The notes under the pieces are model-generated. The model was not told the DNA's origin. It did no database searches and saw only the letters and a program-made list of their open reading frames with translations. Positions 24,180 through 35,457 of a stretch of DNA of 60,000 nucleotides are shown here, one piece after another. Source of the stretch: Nymphaea colorata (lineage: Eukaryota; Streptophyta; Magnoliopsida; Nymphaeales; Nymphaeaceae); NCBI RefSeq assembly GCF_008831285.2, contig NC_045139.1, positions 7,970,204 through 8,030,203 on the forward strand, given 5' to 3'. Position 1 is the stretch's first letter. Every line of letters starts with the position of its first letter. A program made the translations under genes and the position numbers.

Positions 24180-25240
24180 TTGAAATTTTGAGGGTACAAA
24201 GTTTTATATTTTAAACAATTTTTAATGTGTTGAAAATTCTGTCAAAAACAAAGAACAACAGGTACAATTCCTAGGATACTTAAAAATGATCCTAAAAATA
24301 AAAAAAAATCTACATTTTCCAAATAAAGCTATTAGCACAACAAGAACAGAAGGAAGCAATCAATTTAAAACATCAAACACAAATATCTATGATACTGTAT
24401 CCTCACCTGTCTAATCGCTCCTTCCTTACGCTTTAAATTCAATAACTTCAAGAATTCAAACAAAAAGAAAAGCAATTTAAAACCAATACATACCTTTCCA
24501 CCAGTGCCCTGCAATGTTAATGCAAAAGATTCAAACTTCTAACAAGAAAATGATGACATAGTAAATAATGTTGCAACTCCAACTTGAGGCCCAACCAAAA
24601 GCTGGTTGCTATTTCACAGATATCAAAGTAGTTACAGATAGAAAAACAGAATTTTCAAAGGCAGTTTTATATTTTAAACTGATTTTTAATCTGGTGAAAA
24701 TTCTGTTAGAAATAGAGAACAGCAGCTACAATTTCTAGACTACTTCAAAAAATATATCAAAAATAAAATTCTAGGTTCTCCCAAAAAGATGATATTAGCA
24801 TGACAGAAACAGCCAATTAAGCAATCAAATTCAATAATCAAACATATATAGTCTATTCTACCCTATCTCCCGCAAGTCTAATCACTCTTTGCACTTTAAG
24901 CTCAATAAACCCTTCCACCACTGCCATGCGAGGTCAATGAGAAACCAAACCGCTTTGCGCATTCAGAAAATTGTAAATTCAAAAGCAGACAAATCCAACC
25001 TAAGAGGCCCAACTGAAAACTGGTTTCCATTTTACAGATTTCAAAGAAGTTCCAGATAAGAAAAAAAAAAAAACAGAATTTCAGGATGTGGTTTCAAACT
25101 TTAAAACAATTTTTTAGTCTGTGAAAATTGTGTCAGAAACATATAGCAGCCGCTATAATTTCAAGACCACTTCAAAACTGATCATAAAAATAAAAAATTC
25201 TGAGTTCTCTAACAAAAACAAATGCTACTAGCATGTCAAA
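24180..25240. repeat. Threefold diverged repeat of about 450 bp inside block A1
   Basis: The phrase TGAAAATT(C/G)TGT(C/T)AGAAA followed by AACAGCAGCTACAATTTC and ACTTCAAAA recurs near 24229, 24697 and 25125. Each is followed by an AAAATAAAA stretch and a GTTCTC phrase. The same series is present in block B1, so the triplication predates the segmental duplication. Confidence 0.7.
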
Positions 25241-25824
25241 ACAGAAATTAACACTCAATTAAACTATCAAATTCAAAAATCAAACAAAAATAATACATTC
25301 ACAAATACAGATAGAATATGATCTGCTGTGGCTTTTGTCCAGTTGCCCTTCGAAAAGAAATGAGATGCTCACTAGGACCACAAGAAAAGCACAAACAAAA
25401 TGGAATTAGTTTTAAAATAATTTCAATAAGTTTCAGCTGATCATAATAAATACATCACAAAATATAACACATATGGGCACATACCATATACCATTTGAGA
25501 ATATATTCATATTAGTAGCCCCAAATGCGCACACAAGTACCACATACTATCTAGACAAGTTTCAACTACTGATACAACTGCTAAATTTATGGGTCTTTGA
25601 ATAGCTGAACCTTGTTTATCCAACTGTTGTTTGACAATGTTAATGCCCTCCTAGTCAGTAACATCATAGACTGCGTTCGAAAGAAGAGAAATACAACATT
25701 TTTTTCAATTCTAGCAGCCGAAACAAGAGAAACATAGGCTCAAACAAAGTGACATTCTTAAACCTAATCATAGCCTAGCAAATAGAACTAAGAAGAACTA
25801 ATAAACTGGAAACAGCCAACTTAC

Positions 25825-25896
25825 AATAATGCCATGAGTGCTGTGGTAGTAGCTGCTGGAAATGGCCTTGAAGTTTTCCTGCCCAACAGTATCCCA
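25825..25896 (-). pseudogene. Single exon of a Rab GTPase (RABD/Rab1-like), fossil
   Basis: This 72-nt exon has a TGCAG acceptor just upstream and a GTAAG donor just downstream. It encodes WDTVGQENFKAISSSYY and then HSTHGII. This is the switch II segment (WDTAGQE in active Rab proteins) with Ala to Val and other changes. Intact Rab1/RABD family members read RFRTITSSYYRGAHGII here. I find no P-loop exon (GDSGVGKS) or NKxD exon nearby. By inference this is one surviving exon of a decayed or partially duplicated gene. Confidence 0.7.
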
Positions 25897-28219
25897 CTGC
25901 ATAATATAAACAAGAGGACAAGACTTCAGTATATATTTGAAAAGTTACCTAAAAGATGAACTCAATTTCTAATAAGCATGATCTAAAAATGCCCTTAAAA
26001 GCAAAGGAGCCAAGTCATCCTAAGAATGGCTACAAGCTACATGAAATGTTTTAAAAGCATGTTGTCTCAAGCAAGCACATAATTTGCCATCCTACAACCT
26101 TATACCATGGTACCAATCAACTGATGTAACTTTTAAGATATGAATCATCCTGCACACGGTAGGAAAAGGTTAAACTATTTTTGTGTGAACTAAATCAAAC
26201 TGAGCAACTAACATATACTGAATTTGACAAAGGACATTTTTCCTAATATTGCTCAGATGTGAGAGCAGATGAGTTATAGATGTTGTGTGACATGTGGACT
26301 CTTACTCGACAGAGAGAATTATCAAAGAAGTTACTCTCCAGAAAAGCTCAATTCTACACAGCGACTCCTAAATAGATCAAACAAGGAGTGTGTATAACCA
26401 TGAAATGGTACATGAGTGTCTACATTTGCTTTTGCTTCCTTGATGAAAATGTTGAATGCCCCAGACATATCAAGATCTACACCCCTGTAAAAACTTTGGA
26501 ATCAATTGAACAGTTAATTGCAGAACATGTTCAACATGTTCCCATACTTCAATTATGCGGAAAAGTGAAAACATGTTGCCTAAACCATGATGGGAACTAT
26601 ACTGCTTTGAACATACAGTCTAACTTCATTAAATTTAATGAAGATATCTTTATTGGCAACAGCTGCCATGATGGATGCAAAATTGCAATAACATGGAGAC
26701 GATGATTAAGATCGATTTATGGACCACTTCTCTTGGTTTTTTCTCAGAACAGTTTGTCAGCACACATAAAAATGAACACTATTTTCTAAACTATTTCCAT
26801 TCAGAGCCAGATATGCACAAAAATGTCACATCTAGCACTACAAGTAGCAACAAATTAGACAATAAGAAAGAAAATAACCACAACCATGTCCCATCAGCTC
26901 TAAATCTGTTCCGAAGAAAGCAGTTCCCAGAAAAAAAAAATTACTTTGTGGTTCGATCAGCAGTTACTTGGGTGGACAATGTGGATCTTATAAAGGTGCA
27001 AAGGCCCTGAAGAATACAGAGACAGATTTGATTAAAAGCTTGCAGATGCCGAAAAATATGTAACCCATATTTCAAAATTTAACATGGCAGAGCGAGAAGT
27101 TTTTGGCCAAGGGGCACTGTTACTTTAAATTTCAATTTTTTAAGGGTCACTCAGCTCATTACTGCTTCAGCCTAAACACACCACAATCAATGCCTCCAAA
27201 TGTACCCTACCACCAGCTTACAACATATATGAATGATCCTAGAACTTTGGAGCTTTCTATGTTTAAAAACCAGTGCAAGCAATAATTCTAACATGAACCA
27301 TCATCACTTCCTCTATCCAAAAAGGGAAACCAAAAGGCAGATTTGCCTTCATGTCGCACTACAAAAACCTTTTTCACAATCAAATTAGCTACAATAGTCT
27401 GACGTAAAACAAGTATCGTTTACAATGACCAAAAGCTGTTGATAAAACTCAGTCAAGGCCTTACACCGCATATGTACCAAGCATAAAAACCTTACAACTC
27501 AAGCAACTGGGACATCATCTATCTTAACTTTGTAATCTTTAATTTCTTCAACTAAGACTGCGAAAAAGAAAAATGCCATTGAAGACGAGCATGAAATCAC
27601 CATTAGTTGATCGATACGAAATTTTTCACACTTAAAATTATTTAACTAAAGTACGCCACACCAATATCAATGCTAACGAGCAGCAAAACGGTGCTAGTTG
27701 ATCTTAACAACAAACAAAGCAGGATATTCAATCACTGCATAACATCCTAACAAGTCTCAACTAAATAAGCAAGAAAGAAGAAACACAGTATTCCGTCGTA
27801 ACGAACACAGCCCCGAGAAACGCCCCGAGTCTGCTTCAGGTCCAAACATAAAAACTCCTCAAATTGCTGGAAAAACCGAACCCACCAAATCACTACTACA
27901 AAACCCTAAACAAATACCACGCCTGCGCCTCGCCCGAACCACAGACCCAATATGAAACGAGGTCAAAATTCCCATGCATCAATATGCCCACTCCAACTGA
28001 TTCCATTAATTTACACCAGATTACCATTGAGCTCAGAAGCACTAATTCAATAACCTAGATCAGGTCCATCACAAGCATCAATGATGGATAAATTTATTTC
28101 TTCCACCATGCCAATTAGGTGAGAAAATATAACCAATATAACCCAAAAAAGAAAAGGAATAGCAACGTTACAAACCGAACAAAAAAGACAGAAAATTTCA
28201 ATCGACAAATAAAATATAC

Positions 28220-28417
28220 CTGATGGTTCCAGTGTCGGGGTTATAGGAGATGACGATAGCGTGGTCCTTGGATGTTCGAGCGAAAACACTATAGTCACCG
28301 GCATGGTGCTCGATGTTGCATAGACGGCTCTCTTGGGAAGCATCGGAGTGGTGGACATTGCCAATGGAGAGGGTAGCCTTGTTGCTATCGGCGGCGATGA
28401 ATTGCTACTTCTGCCAT
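28220..28417 (-). pseudogene. Probable first exon of an unidentified gene, frame broken near the start
   Basis: The minus strand has an ATG (28417) after a CT-rich leader, but that frame stops after ten codons. Another frame is open to a clean AG/GTATAT donor at 28220 and has protein-like composition (FIAADSNKATLSIGNVHH, then NIEHHAGDYSVFARTSKDH, then ISYNPDTGTIR). It is preceded directly by TAG and has no ATG. This looks like a small indel near the start of a real first exon. I do not recognise the family. The Rab exon lies 2.3 kb downstream on the same strand, but the phases do not join directly. Confidence 0.45.
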
Positions 28418-28429
28418 CGGCGGCGATGG

Positions 28430-30740
28430 GAGGTGCAGAGTGCGAGACCCTTTTCTTGCTTCACTCTGTCTCTCTCTCTCGGAGGAAAAGGGTGACAGGT
28501 GAGAGATGCAAAACGCGAGACCGCTTTCTTGATTTACCTGCCACTTTCCTGCTTTAGCCGCGAGAAGCGGGAACAACATTTTGTTTTGTTGAATGAAAAG
28601 AAGTTGGTCGTCATTTTATTTGAATGAAAAGAAGGTAGCCGTTTGAGCTTGCTAGAAAATTGGAAAGCAACGCAGCTGTCCAAAAAACGAAAGTCACAAA
28701 AGTAACCATGATTTGTTTGGTGATGATCAGGAGCCATAAGTCTTTGTTTTTCAATGAAGAAAGAAAACTTAAAATTCGATTTTTTTAATTATATTATAAA
28801 TTATTTTATAGCCACCATGCCCTATTATTTATGTTTGACAACATTAACATCAAGTGTTTGAATGATGTTATACTTGAAAACGAGGCTTATAGGGTCACGT
28901 AGTGGTAGATGACAACCATAAATGTCGTTAAAGCAAGCCAAATAATTCAGAAAAGTAAGTCTACAGTGCTATGGTGCGATTCAGCTGTATCGTTTGTGAA
29001 CTGGGAAAAATTAAAATAATATGTAAAAATCAATAGAAAAACAAAAGCAAGGTAAATCAGTACATCCACATGTCCCAAAAAAGAGAATGTGTTCGTCACA
29101 GGTCCACTTGAGTAGGGGAAGAAGAAAATAATGGTTAAATTTAATATTCATATCCTTTTCAAACAATATTTTTATACTTCTAGGACTCTTTCTCGCCTTC
29201 AATTTTAAAATATCATAGCACATTCACATATCAGTTATGGTTATACCAGTATGGCTCTTTGAATTATTGATAAAAAATCTCATAGTGCAAGTTCCCCATG
29301 GTAACATGGGGATCATTAATTGAACTTGTTAATGTCTTCTTAAAAGTGATAAAAATTTATTTGTGCCAACAAGGCATTTGATTATTGCTTTGGAAAGATG
29401 TCCCTTTTTTCTTTGTTCAAAATCTCATGTAATTGTTCCCTAGGTGGCATATAGTAGCTGGTCGAGTTCATAGGCAAGTGAAAATCTCATCGCTAGTTTG
29501 ACTCCTATGAACGCTATTTTTTTAGGTTTTTTGTAGCACCGATATAAAGGTGCACCCAAGCTCCGTTTGCGACCTCAGATCCTGGACGTGAGGGGAAGAG
29601 GAGGGAGCTTGGGTTTCTTGTGCCAAATTGGCACATGCATCCAATGGCGGAGCCAGAAATTTTTTGTTATGGGGCACTATGTACTAATTAGTACCTTGGG
29701 CTGTCTTGGGTTGGCATGGGCAGGCACTCACGCCAGCCCCACTGGCTCTACTACTACTATAAGCAGTGTGGAATGCCCATAATTTTAATTTTATGAAAAG
29801 GAAAACAGAAGCCGAAGCCGGTACATGCACAAACAAACTTGAAATTAAGCAGGCAAAAACGTGGAGCTATCTTGGACTGGCGTGGGCAGGCACCCACGCT
29901 GGCTTCGCTACTGCATGCATCTATTCCTCTTCCTCTGATCCACCGAGCAGGGATAGTAGTTGGCGGTGAGATTTGCTAAACCCAGAAGTAGTTGTCTCAC
30001 AATTATCTTTGGCATCATTATCAAATCAATACCAAGGACTACTCAGTTTGTTGGGGTTTCCCTCTTTTGATGATACGAAGTCATATTGATAAGGCAGCTT
30101 TAAAAAATGTTGAATATATTTGTAGTTTGAGAATACGGCTGGTTCGTTTTCACAATCCATACACCAAAGATGCCATTGTACAAATCCATTTGAAACTATG
30201 TTTCTAACGTTCTACTATATTGTGGAGCTCCAGATCAAAGGATTCATATGCCCACGCAAATATGTGCAAATATGCAGATTCAAGGTATGGCTTTTGATAT
30301 TTAAAATCCTCCTTGGTTTGCCTTGACCAAGTTCCTTTTTTTGCCATTTCCAAATACCATAATAACTTGATGACAATTCCTTTGTCTCAGAAGAGGGTGG
30401 TTTCTTTTCATTTCGGGCACAACTTTGAGTCTATCTGCAACATCAAGTCAGTGACCACCAATTCCTTCTCTAGTCCTTGTAAGCGGTTGAGAGCAGCATC
30501 TAATATATATCGTTGTGAAGATGAAAAACAAAAAAAAAGCTAAAAATAGTGCAGGTGCGTGAACTGCTCCAATCTGGTAATGAAGCTAGTTACCAATGCT
30601 GTATATATATATATATAGGGAAAACGGGGAAAACCAAAGATCAATACCAATAACACCAAAAGAAAACTCTTGAATAACAGCACTCTCATGGACACGACGA
30701 AGAGCTCGAGGGACTCCCAACATGTCCAACGAAAACCTGA
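28430..30740. other. Intergenic with old repeat debris
   Basis: No gene was recognised. The phrase GGCGGAGCCAG (about 29647) and the duplicated TCTTGG-CTGGC-TGGGCAGGCAC (29703 and 29871) are typical dispersed plant repeat words. A TA microsatellite lies at 30601-30617. Confidence 0.4.
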
Positions 30741-30926
30741 GTGATTGCTCCTAGTGAATACCGGCACAGTGATGTGAAGATAGCAGGCCCAGCAAAATAC
30801 CAGAGTTTCTTTTATTCAACACCAAACTCGAAGAAGAAGCTTCTCACACTATTGCTGGGCTCAGTGTCCCTTTCAGGCTTCGTTATCCCATTGCTCCTGT
30901 TTCCATGGCTGCCATCAAAACCATGA
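30741..30926 (+). other. Short open frame with one hydrophobic segment, unidentified
   Basis: This 61-residue frame starts MIAPSEYRHSDVKIAGPAKY and ends with a hydrophobic stretch (LLTLLLGSVSLSGFVIPLLL, about residues 36-55) that could be a membrane anchor. A degenerate copy of the N-terminal phrase lies at 8336-8540. I do not recognise the family. It may be an exon fragment or part of a dispersed element. Confidence 0.35.
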
Positions 30927-30929
30927 TGC

Positions 30930-31450
30930 TTGTTCAGCAATGGCAATTGGTTCTCCGCCTCATGAGTGGAGAAGGAAAGTGCAGAGTTCCAACCGGTCAG
31001 TTTGTCTAAGCACCTTGCAAGTTGCAACTAATGGCCTTATCTTAGTAACAGGTAGAAGTGGACGTTTTTTAATTTACGCGGTAAATATATAATGTTGCGG
31101 CAGATGCTTAATTTCTTCCTTTCTTGAAAATCTCTTAAACAGGAGGTAAAAAGATGAAAAAAAAAGAAAATCGTGTATTAGATAGGAAAAGAGGTTGCTA
31201 CCAGTACTTTCTTGTATAATGGAGACCTAGTCAGCTATGTCACATAAGTGCGGGGTGCGACTGCCAGTGTCGGTACAGATGCGGGTGATGGTATGGCGTA
31301 TTCTAAAAAATTTGGGTGAGAGGGTGCGGTGAGGGTGTACATATATAATATATTTATTTTATGTACATAAACATATGTACTTGTAATCTATATAATTTTA
31401 GCTTGTTTCTTAGTTTAATCTGTCCTTTTTTTTTGCTTTTAGCACCAGAA
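30930..31450. other. Intergenic; possible hAT-type end at 31235
   Basis: CTATGTCACATAAGTGCGG (about 31235) resembles the left end of the hAT elements at 23346 and 52035, but no matching right end or target duplication was found. The rest is AT-rich. Confidence 0.3.
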
Positions 31451-31467
31451 CTAGCATCGTGTCGACA

Positions 31468-31900
31468 CAGGTGCAGCCCTTTTTTTTGAAAAGTCCTTAT
31501 GACATACTTGGTCAGAAAAATCAACCGGTTTGAAGGGATAATTCAAGTCACCAGCAATCAACCAAGTATCATGGAAAGTGGAATGGCCCTCATCAATTTC
31601 AGCCAAGAACTGAGGCTTAAAGGCACCAAAGCACATACCGTAGATAACTGTAATGAGGACATGACCCTGCGGACTAAAACTGCAAAGCTGAGTAGAAATT
31701 GTAAAAAACTCACCAACATGCACAATACACCCTTCCAAAGGAGGAGACCATGCAACTGGCAAGAAGAATTCCTGACAAGCCCTGTGGAAGGGACAAAACT
31801 GAAGAAAGTTGACAAAGGAAATAGTGAACAAGTGCATGAGAAACCTGCTGAAGCTTTGTTTCAGCAATAATAAGGAGGCAGAGACTGTGCTGCCTCACCC
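31468..31900 (-). pseudogene. LINE endonuclease-domain remnant (antisense)
   Basis: The minus-strand frames read IAETKLQQVSHALVHYF, GILLAW-type segments, then STQLCSFSPQGHVLITVIYG and finally WLIAGDLNYPF. These match the AP-endonuclease half of plant LINE ORF2 (the ETKL, ILLAW, VYG and AGDFN signatures). The frame is shifted at least once, around ILLASC/ILLAWS. An inverted copy lies at 46660-47010. Confidence 0.7.
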
Positions 31901-32103
31901 AATATGATAATTAGTTGTCATACTGGATACATATTGAGTAGTCAGTTATCATTAAGAACTCAAAACTTATGAGAGCCACTTCCAATGCTGTATGGGCCTC
32001 AACTGAGGGCAAGGGTATTAGTTTTAGAGTTTTATGGCATTATGAGTGCAAGTAAGTCTCAGTGCACCAGTGTAGTTTTCTTGTACGCATACCACAACTT
32101 AAG

Positions 32104-32347
32104 CCTAGGCATCAGGCCCGGGTACTCGACGGGTATCCGACCGGTACAGGTTTGATTGGGCTCGGGTTCGCCCGATTCGGCTTGATTTATTCTTTATACT
32201 ATTTTTATTTAATAATGATATATATTTTATTATTAACAATGTTTATTATATTTAAAAAATTACTTTACATTTAAAAAAATACTTTTTTTAACCGGGATGG
32301 GCTGGGCCAGGCCTAGGCTCAGGTTTTGAGCATCGGGCCGGGTGTTG
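32104..32347. mobile_element. About 240-bp insertion absent from the duplicate block
   Basis: The sequence begins AAGCCTAGGCATCAGGCCCGG and ends GGGCCAGGCCTAGG...GCATCGGGCCGGG. It is AT-rich inside with GC-rich, partly inverted ends. In the inverted duplicate (about 46505-46530) the flanks read straight through (TAGTCAAGTTGTAGTATGCG), which marks an empty site. I could not define an exact target duplication, so the class is uncertain. Confidence 0.55.
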
Positions 32348-34375
32348 ACTATTTAGTAGTTGTTTCAATCAACAACTTGCATTTTTAAATCTTCTTATTT
32401 AAGAACTAATGGTACTATATGCATATAAGCAAATGAACACTAAGGATCTTTTGCTTATAAGCTAGTTTTTGACCAAACAAAATGTAGTTATAGTAATCGT
32501 TTCAATATATACAAACAATGGAGTAAAACCGGCAGTCTCAAAATAACACTCAATTTTCAAGTCATTTTTACATTCCTAGGGTTCTCCAATGCTTGACTAA
32601 TGGGGAAGTTAGGACACTCTATGGAAATTGCATTTCAGAAATCAATATTTCAGGCTCGATCTCTCTAAAAACACTGATCATGTGGCTGTGGTCTATATGA
32701 TTTGAAAAATAGAGATGCAATGTAACCACACCAGTATATAATATATATATATATATATATATACATATATATATAAACGGGATTTGATAATTGGCTGCAT
32801 GCAATTTACCTCAATCTTAAATTTATTTATCTCATAAGTGGATTGTTGCGATCTTCTAAAATATATTTTTAACATTTTTTTTCATTTAGGAAGCATGTCT
32901 TTGTTGTTATTTGTAAAATTAAGCCGTCACTTGCAATTTTCAAAATTTTAGGCAGTTTTGTGTAAATGCACTAACAATTGAGGGATTTTTTCTAATTTCC
33001 TTTCTTTTCTTTTTCTTCCCTCCACTTGGCTACATATGCTGGCTTCAGAAGATGTCTTCATTAATAAGCCTTCCTCCTTTCCATTAGAATTTCATGGTAA
33101 TTTAGAGGGTTTTTCAAATTGCCAAGATGGCTTTTCTAAAATTTGCTTTCACTCAATCCTTTTCGAGAAAATGACAGACCTTGAACCAATCATTGGTACT
33201 AATTTCTACCCCAAATATACATTTTTTTTCTTCAATTCTCACTTGTTATACTTCTAAAATATTGAAACTTCTTGGCATTGTTAATTGTCTTAATGTCAAC
33301 GTTCTAACTTGAATGCTAGCTGAAATTATAACACTGTGAGTATATATCTATATCCATTAATTCTGCATTCTTTTGCATTATTTAGCCTTGCAGCAAGAGC
33401 AAATCCTCTGGTTTTGAATGCTTGCCATCAACTTGGTGGTGTTTACAAGTCATCTTAATAGTTAAGCACCAATAACGCGTGTCATGGGGTGGTGGGGGCC
33501 GATGTGGTACTCCTGACCCGAACAAGTCAATACAAATTTTGTGTTGCTTTCATGCCTTCAGAAGCAGATTCATCGTTCAAATGCCTGATCTACTAGGGCA
33601 ATTAATTTGGAGGAGACACTTCGAAGTAGTTAGGTGGGGATCTTTTCCTCACATAGTTCCTTCGTACGCTTCAAATTTGGGAGATAATAGACATCGACCA
33701 CAGTTTGGATTCGGGTGGGGCCAAACTGAATTCGAATCCAAACAATACACGGTGCAACTAAAAATTTTCAATTTTTTCAATGTATTTTTTTTGTTTAAAT
33801 TTGCTGGGGTGAGCCATGGCCCAAACGCCTCCCCCACTGACCAAAGTTCCCTAAAAAAATTAGGCTTGGTCAAATATGCTCTCCTGCAATGGAATGAATT
33901 TTTTTTGGGCAATCTTAATGAAAAAAAGTCAAATTACACCATAAATTGGTTTGAACCATAGTCATAGAAGAAAAAGCGTTTTTTTAAAACGCGAAAAAAA
34001 AAGTGTTACTCATTTTTTCACTTTTTTTACTTTTTCATTTTTTTGATACCAAACATTTTTTTTTTCATTTTCTGTTTCTTATTTGTTACAAATAGACTTA
34101 TCTTTTGATGTTTGTGTCATTAGTTTCTCACTTATTTATTTTTCTCTCATTTTTAGTTTTTTAAAATTTTACTGTATTTTTCTCAAAATTTTTCAAGCTC
34201 GCCGTATTATGCCCGATAAAAATATAACTGTTTAAAACTTCAAAACGTTATTTGTGACTATGATTTAAACAAGTACACATTAGTAGGCTAGTGAGACAGG
34301 ATAATGTGTACAATGATGTTTTTGAAGGTATAGATGAGAGAATAATCACCTTCTTCTACTTGCCATGTCATAATA
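32348..34375. other. Intergenic, AT-rich; no recognised gene
   Basis: A TA microsatellite lies at about 32738-32775. The phrase GGTGAGCCATGGCCC (33809) resembles one at 37213 and is typical repeat debris. An open frame at 33479-33961 shows no motif. Poly-T and poly-A runs are frequent from 33900 to 34160. Confidence 0.4.
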
Positions 34376-34650
34376 ATAGAAGAGATGCCCAATGAAGAGA
34401 GTGTTGTGGGACCAGATGGCTTTCTAGACTAATTTTACTAAAATGCTGGGGACTAATTGGACAAGACTTCAAAGTGGTAGTGCATAATTTCTATCGATCA
34501 GGCAAGCCGGTGGGTAGTGTTAATATTACTGCGATCTTCCTTATTCCAAAAACGAAGAATGCCAGAAAAGTGGAAGACTACATACCCATTTCTCTTGTAA
34601 TAGGATTTACAAAATCATTGTTAAGCTTATGGTCCCAAAGAAAAAGTAAC
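34376..34650 (+). pseudogene. LINE reverse transcriptase fragment
   Basis: It begins with a VVGPDGF motif and is followed by CWGLIGQDF, FYRSGKPVGSVN, then ITAIFLIPKTKNARKVEDY and PISLV. These are the start-of-RT blocks of plant LINEs (GPDGF, then LIPK, then the R/D-x-RPISL block, here YIPISL). In-frame stops and frame changes are present. The 3' limit coincides with the inverted-repeat insertion at 34651. Confidence 0.75.
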
Positions 34651-34779
34651 TTTTACTGACGGTAAAGAAACGAGGGTAAAAATAGAAAAACCATCGGTTA
34701 TATTTTTACTGACAGAAACGAACGTCACTATTAACGTTGGTGATAATTTCACTGTCGCATAACGTCCTCGTCAGTAAAA
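34651..34779. mobile_element. Small MITE-like segment with 11-bp inverted ends
   Basis: TTTTACTGACG (34651-34661) and CGTCAGTAAAA (34769-34779) are perfect inverted ends around a 107-bp centre. A related, diverged version sits at about 46002-46135 in the duplicate block. No clear target duplication was found. Confidence 0.5.
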
Positions 34780-35457
34780 CGTAGAGATTGGGTGGTTGGA
34801 AAGTGACTTCTTTCTTATCCCGGTAGGGTTTATCAGATTAAACGTATGTTGATGACTGCCTTATTATTGGATGATGGCACTGTTTAGGATTCCGGGGACA
34901 GCGTGTAAAAAAAAACATGACAAATCCTGGATGCATTTCCCCTGGAACGTGGTTTAGAATGTGAAGCATATGCTAAGTGAAGCAAAATTTGTCCGACTCT
35001 TGAAGAATGGCGTGTAGGTATGCATTAAAAGAGCAGAGGAGATTAATGGAGCTCTACTAGCCAGCCAGTCGATACAGTGGGGATTATCATTGCCATGAAG
35101 TGATCGAAACATGTGTTCCTAAGCATAAAATCATGAGGACACGAATCACAACCTAGATCGAAACAATATTTATCCTTCTCAAGCGATCTGAATGATTATA
35201 TATCAAACAAACATTCTGCTCTCCTAATCAAAAGAAAGAAAACAAGCTTAATTTATTCAAGACATCAAATGCAAGTGACAGAAGCATGCGTCCTAACCTA
35301 CCAGCACTCCATGAAGAACAACACTAGACCATCCTAAAGCTAGCTGCAACATCATTTCAAAGCAAGCTAACAACACTTTGTTTCTTGAAGGATTGAAATA
35401 AGCCAAAAACAAACAACTAAAAGCCCGGCTGCACAAGATCACAGACACGGGGACCAT

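Larger units (their letters stand above)
23730..27905. repeat. Segmental duplication block A1 (direct copy at 41016-44320)
   Basis: Long collinear similarity runs from TTTCCTTTGTTAAC (about 23738 and 41017) to the AAACCGAA(C)TC region (about 27880 and 44293). Differences are substitutions and deletions. Block B1 lacks about 25685-25950 and about 26035-26345, which removes the Rab exon. No complete gene lies inside. The short open frames at 26388-27285 carry no recognised domain. Confidence 0.85.

Noticed and set aside
26388-27010. Open frames of 105 and 111 codons in block A1
   Set aside because: Both are broken in the duplicate block and show no conserved protein pattern between copies, which argues against coding.
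31235-31480. Possible third hAT-like element starting CTATGTCACATAAG
   Set aside because: No matching right end or 8-bp target duplication could be found.
33479-33961. 160-codon plus-strand open frame
   Set aside because: No motif; it spans AT-rich runs and a repeat-type phrase (GTGAGCCATGGCCC).
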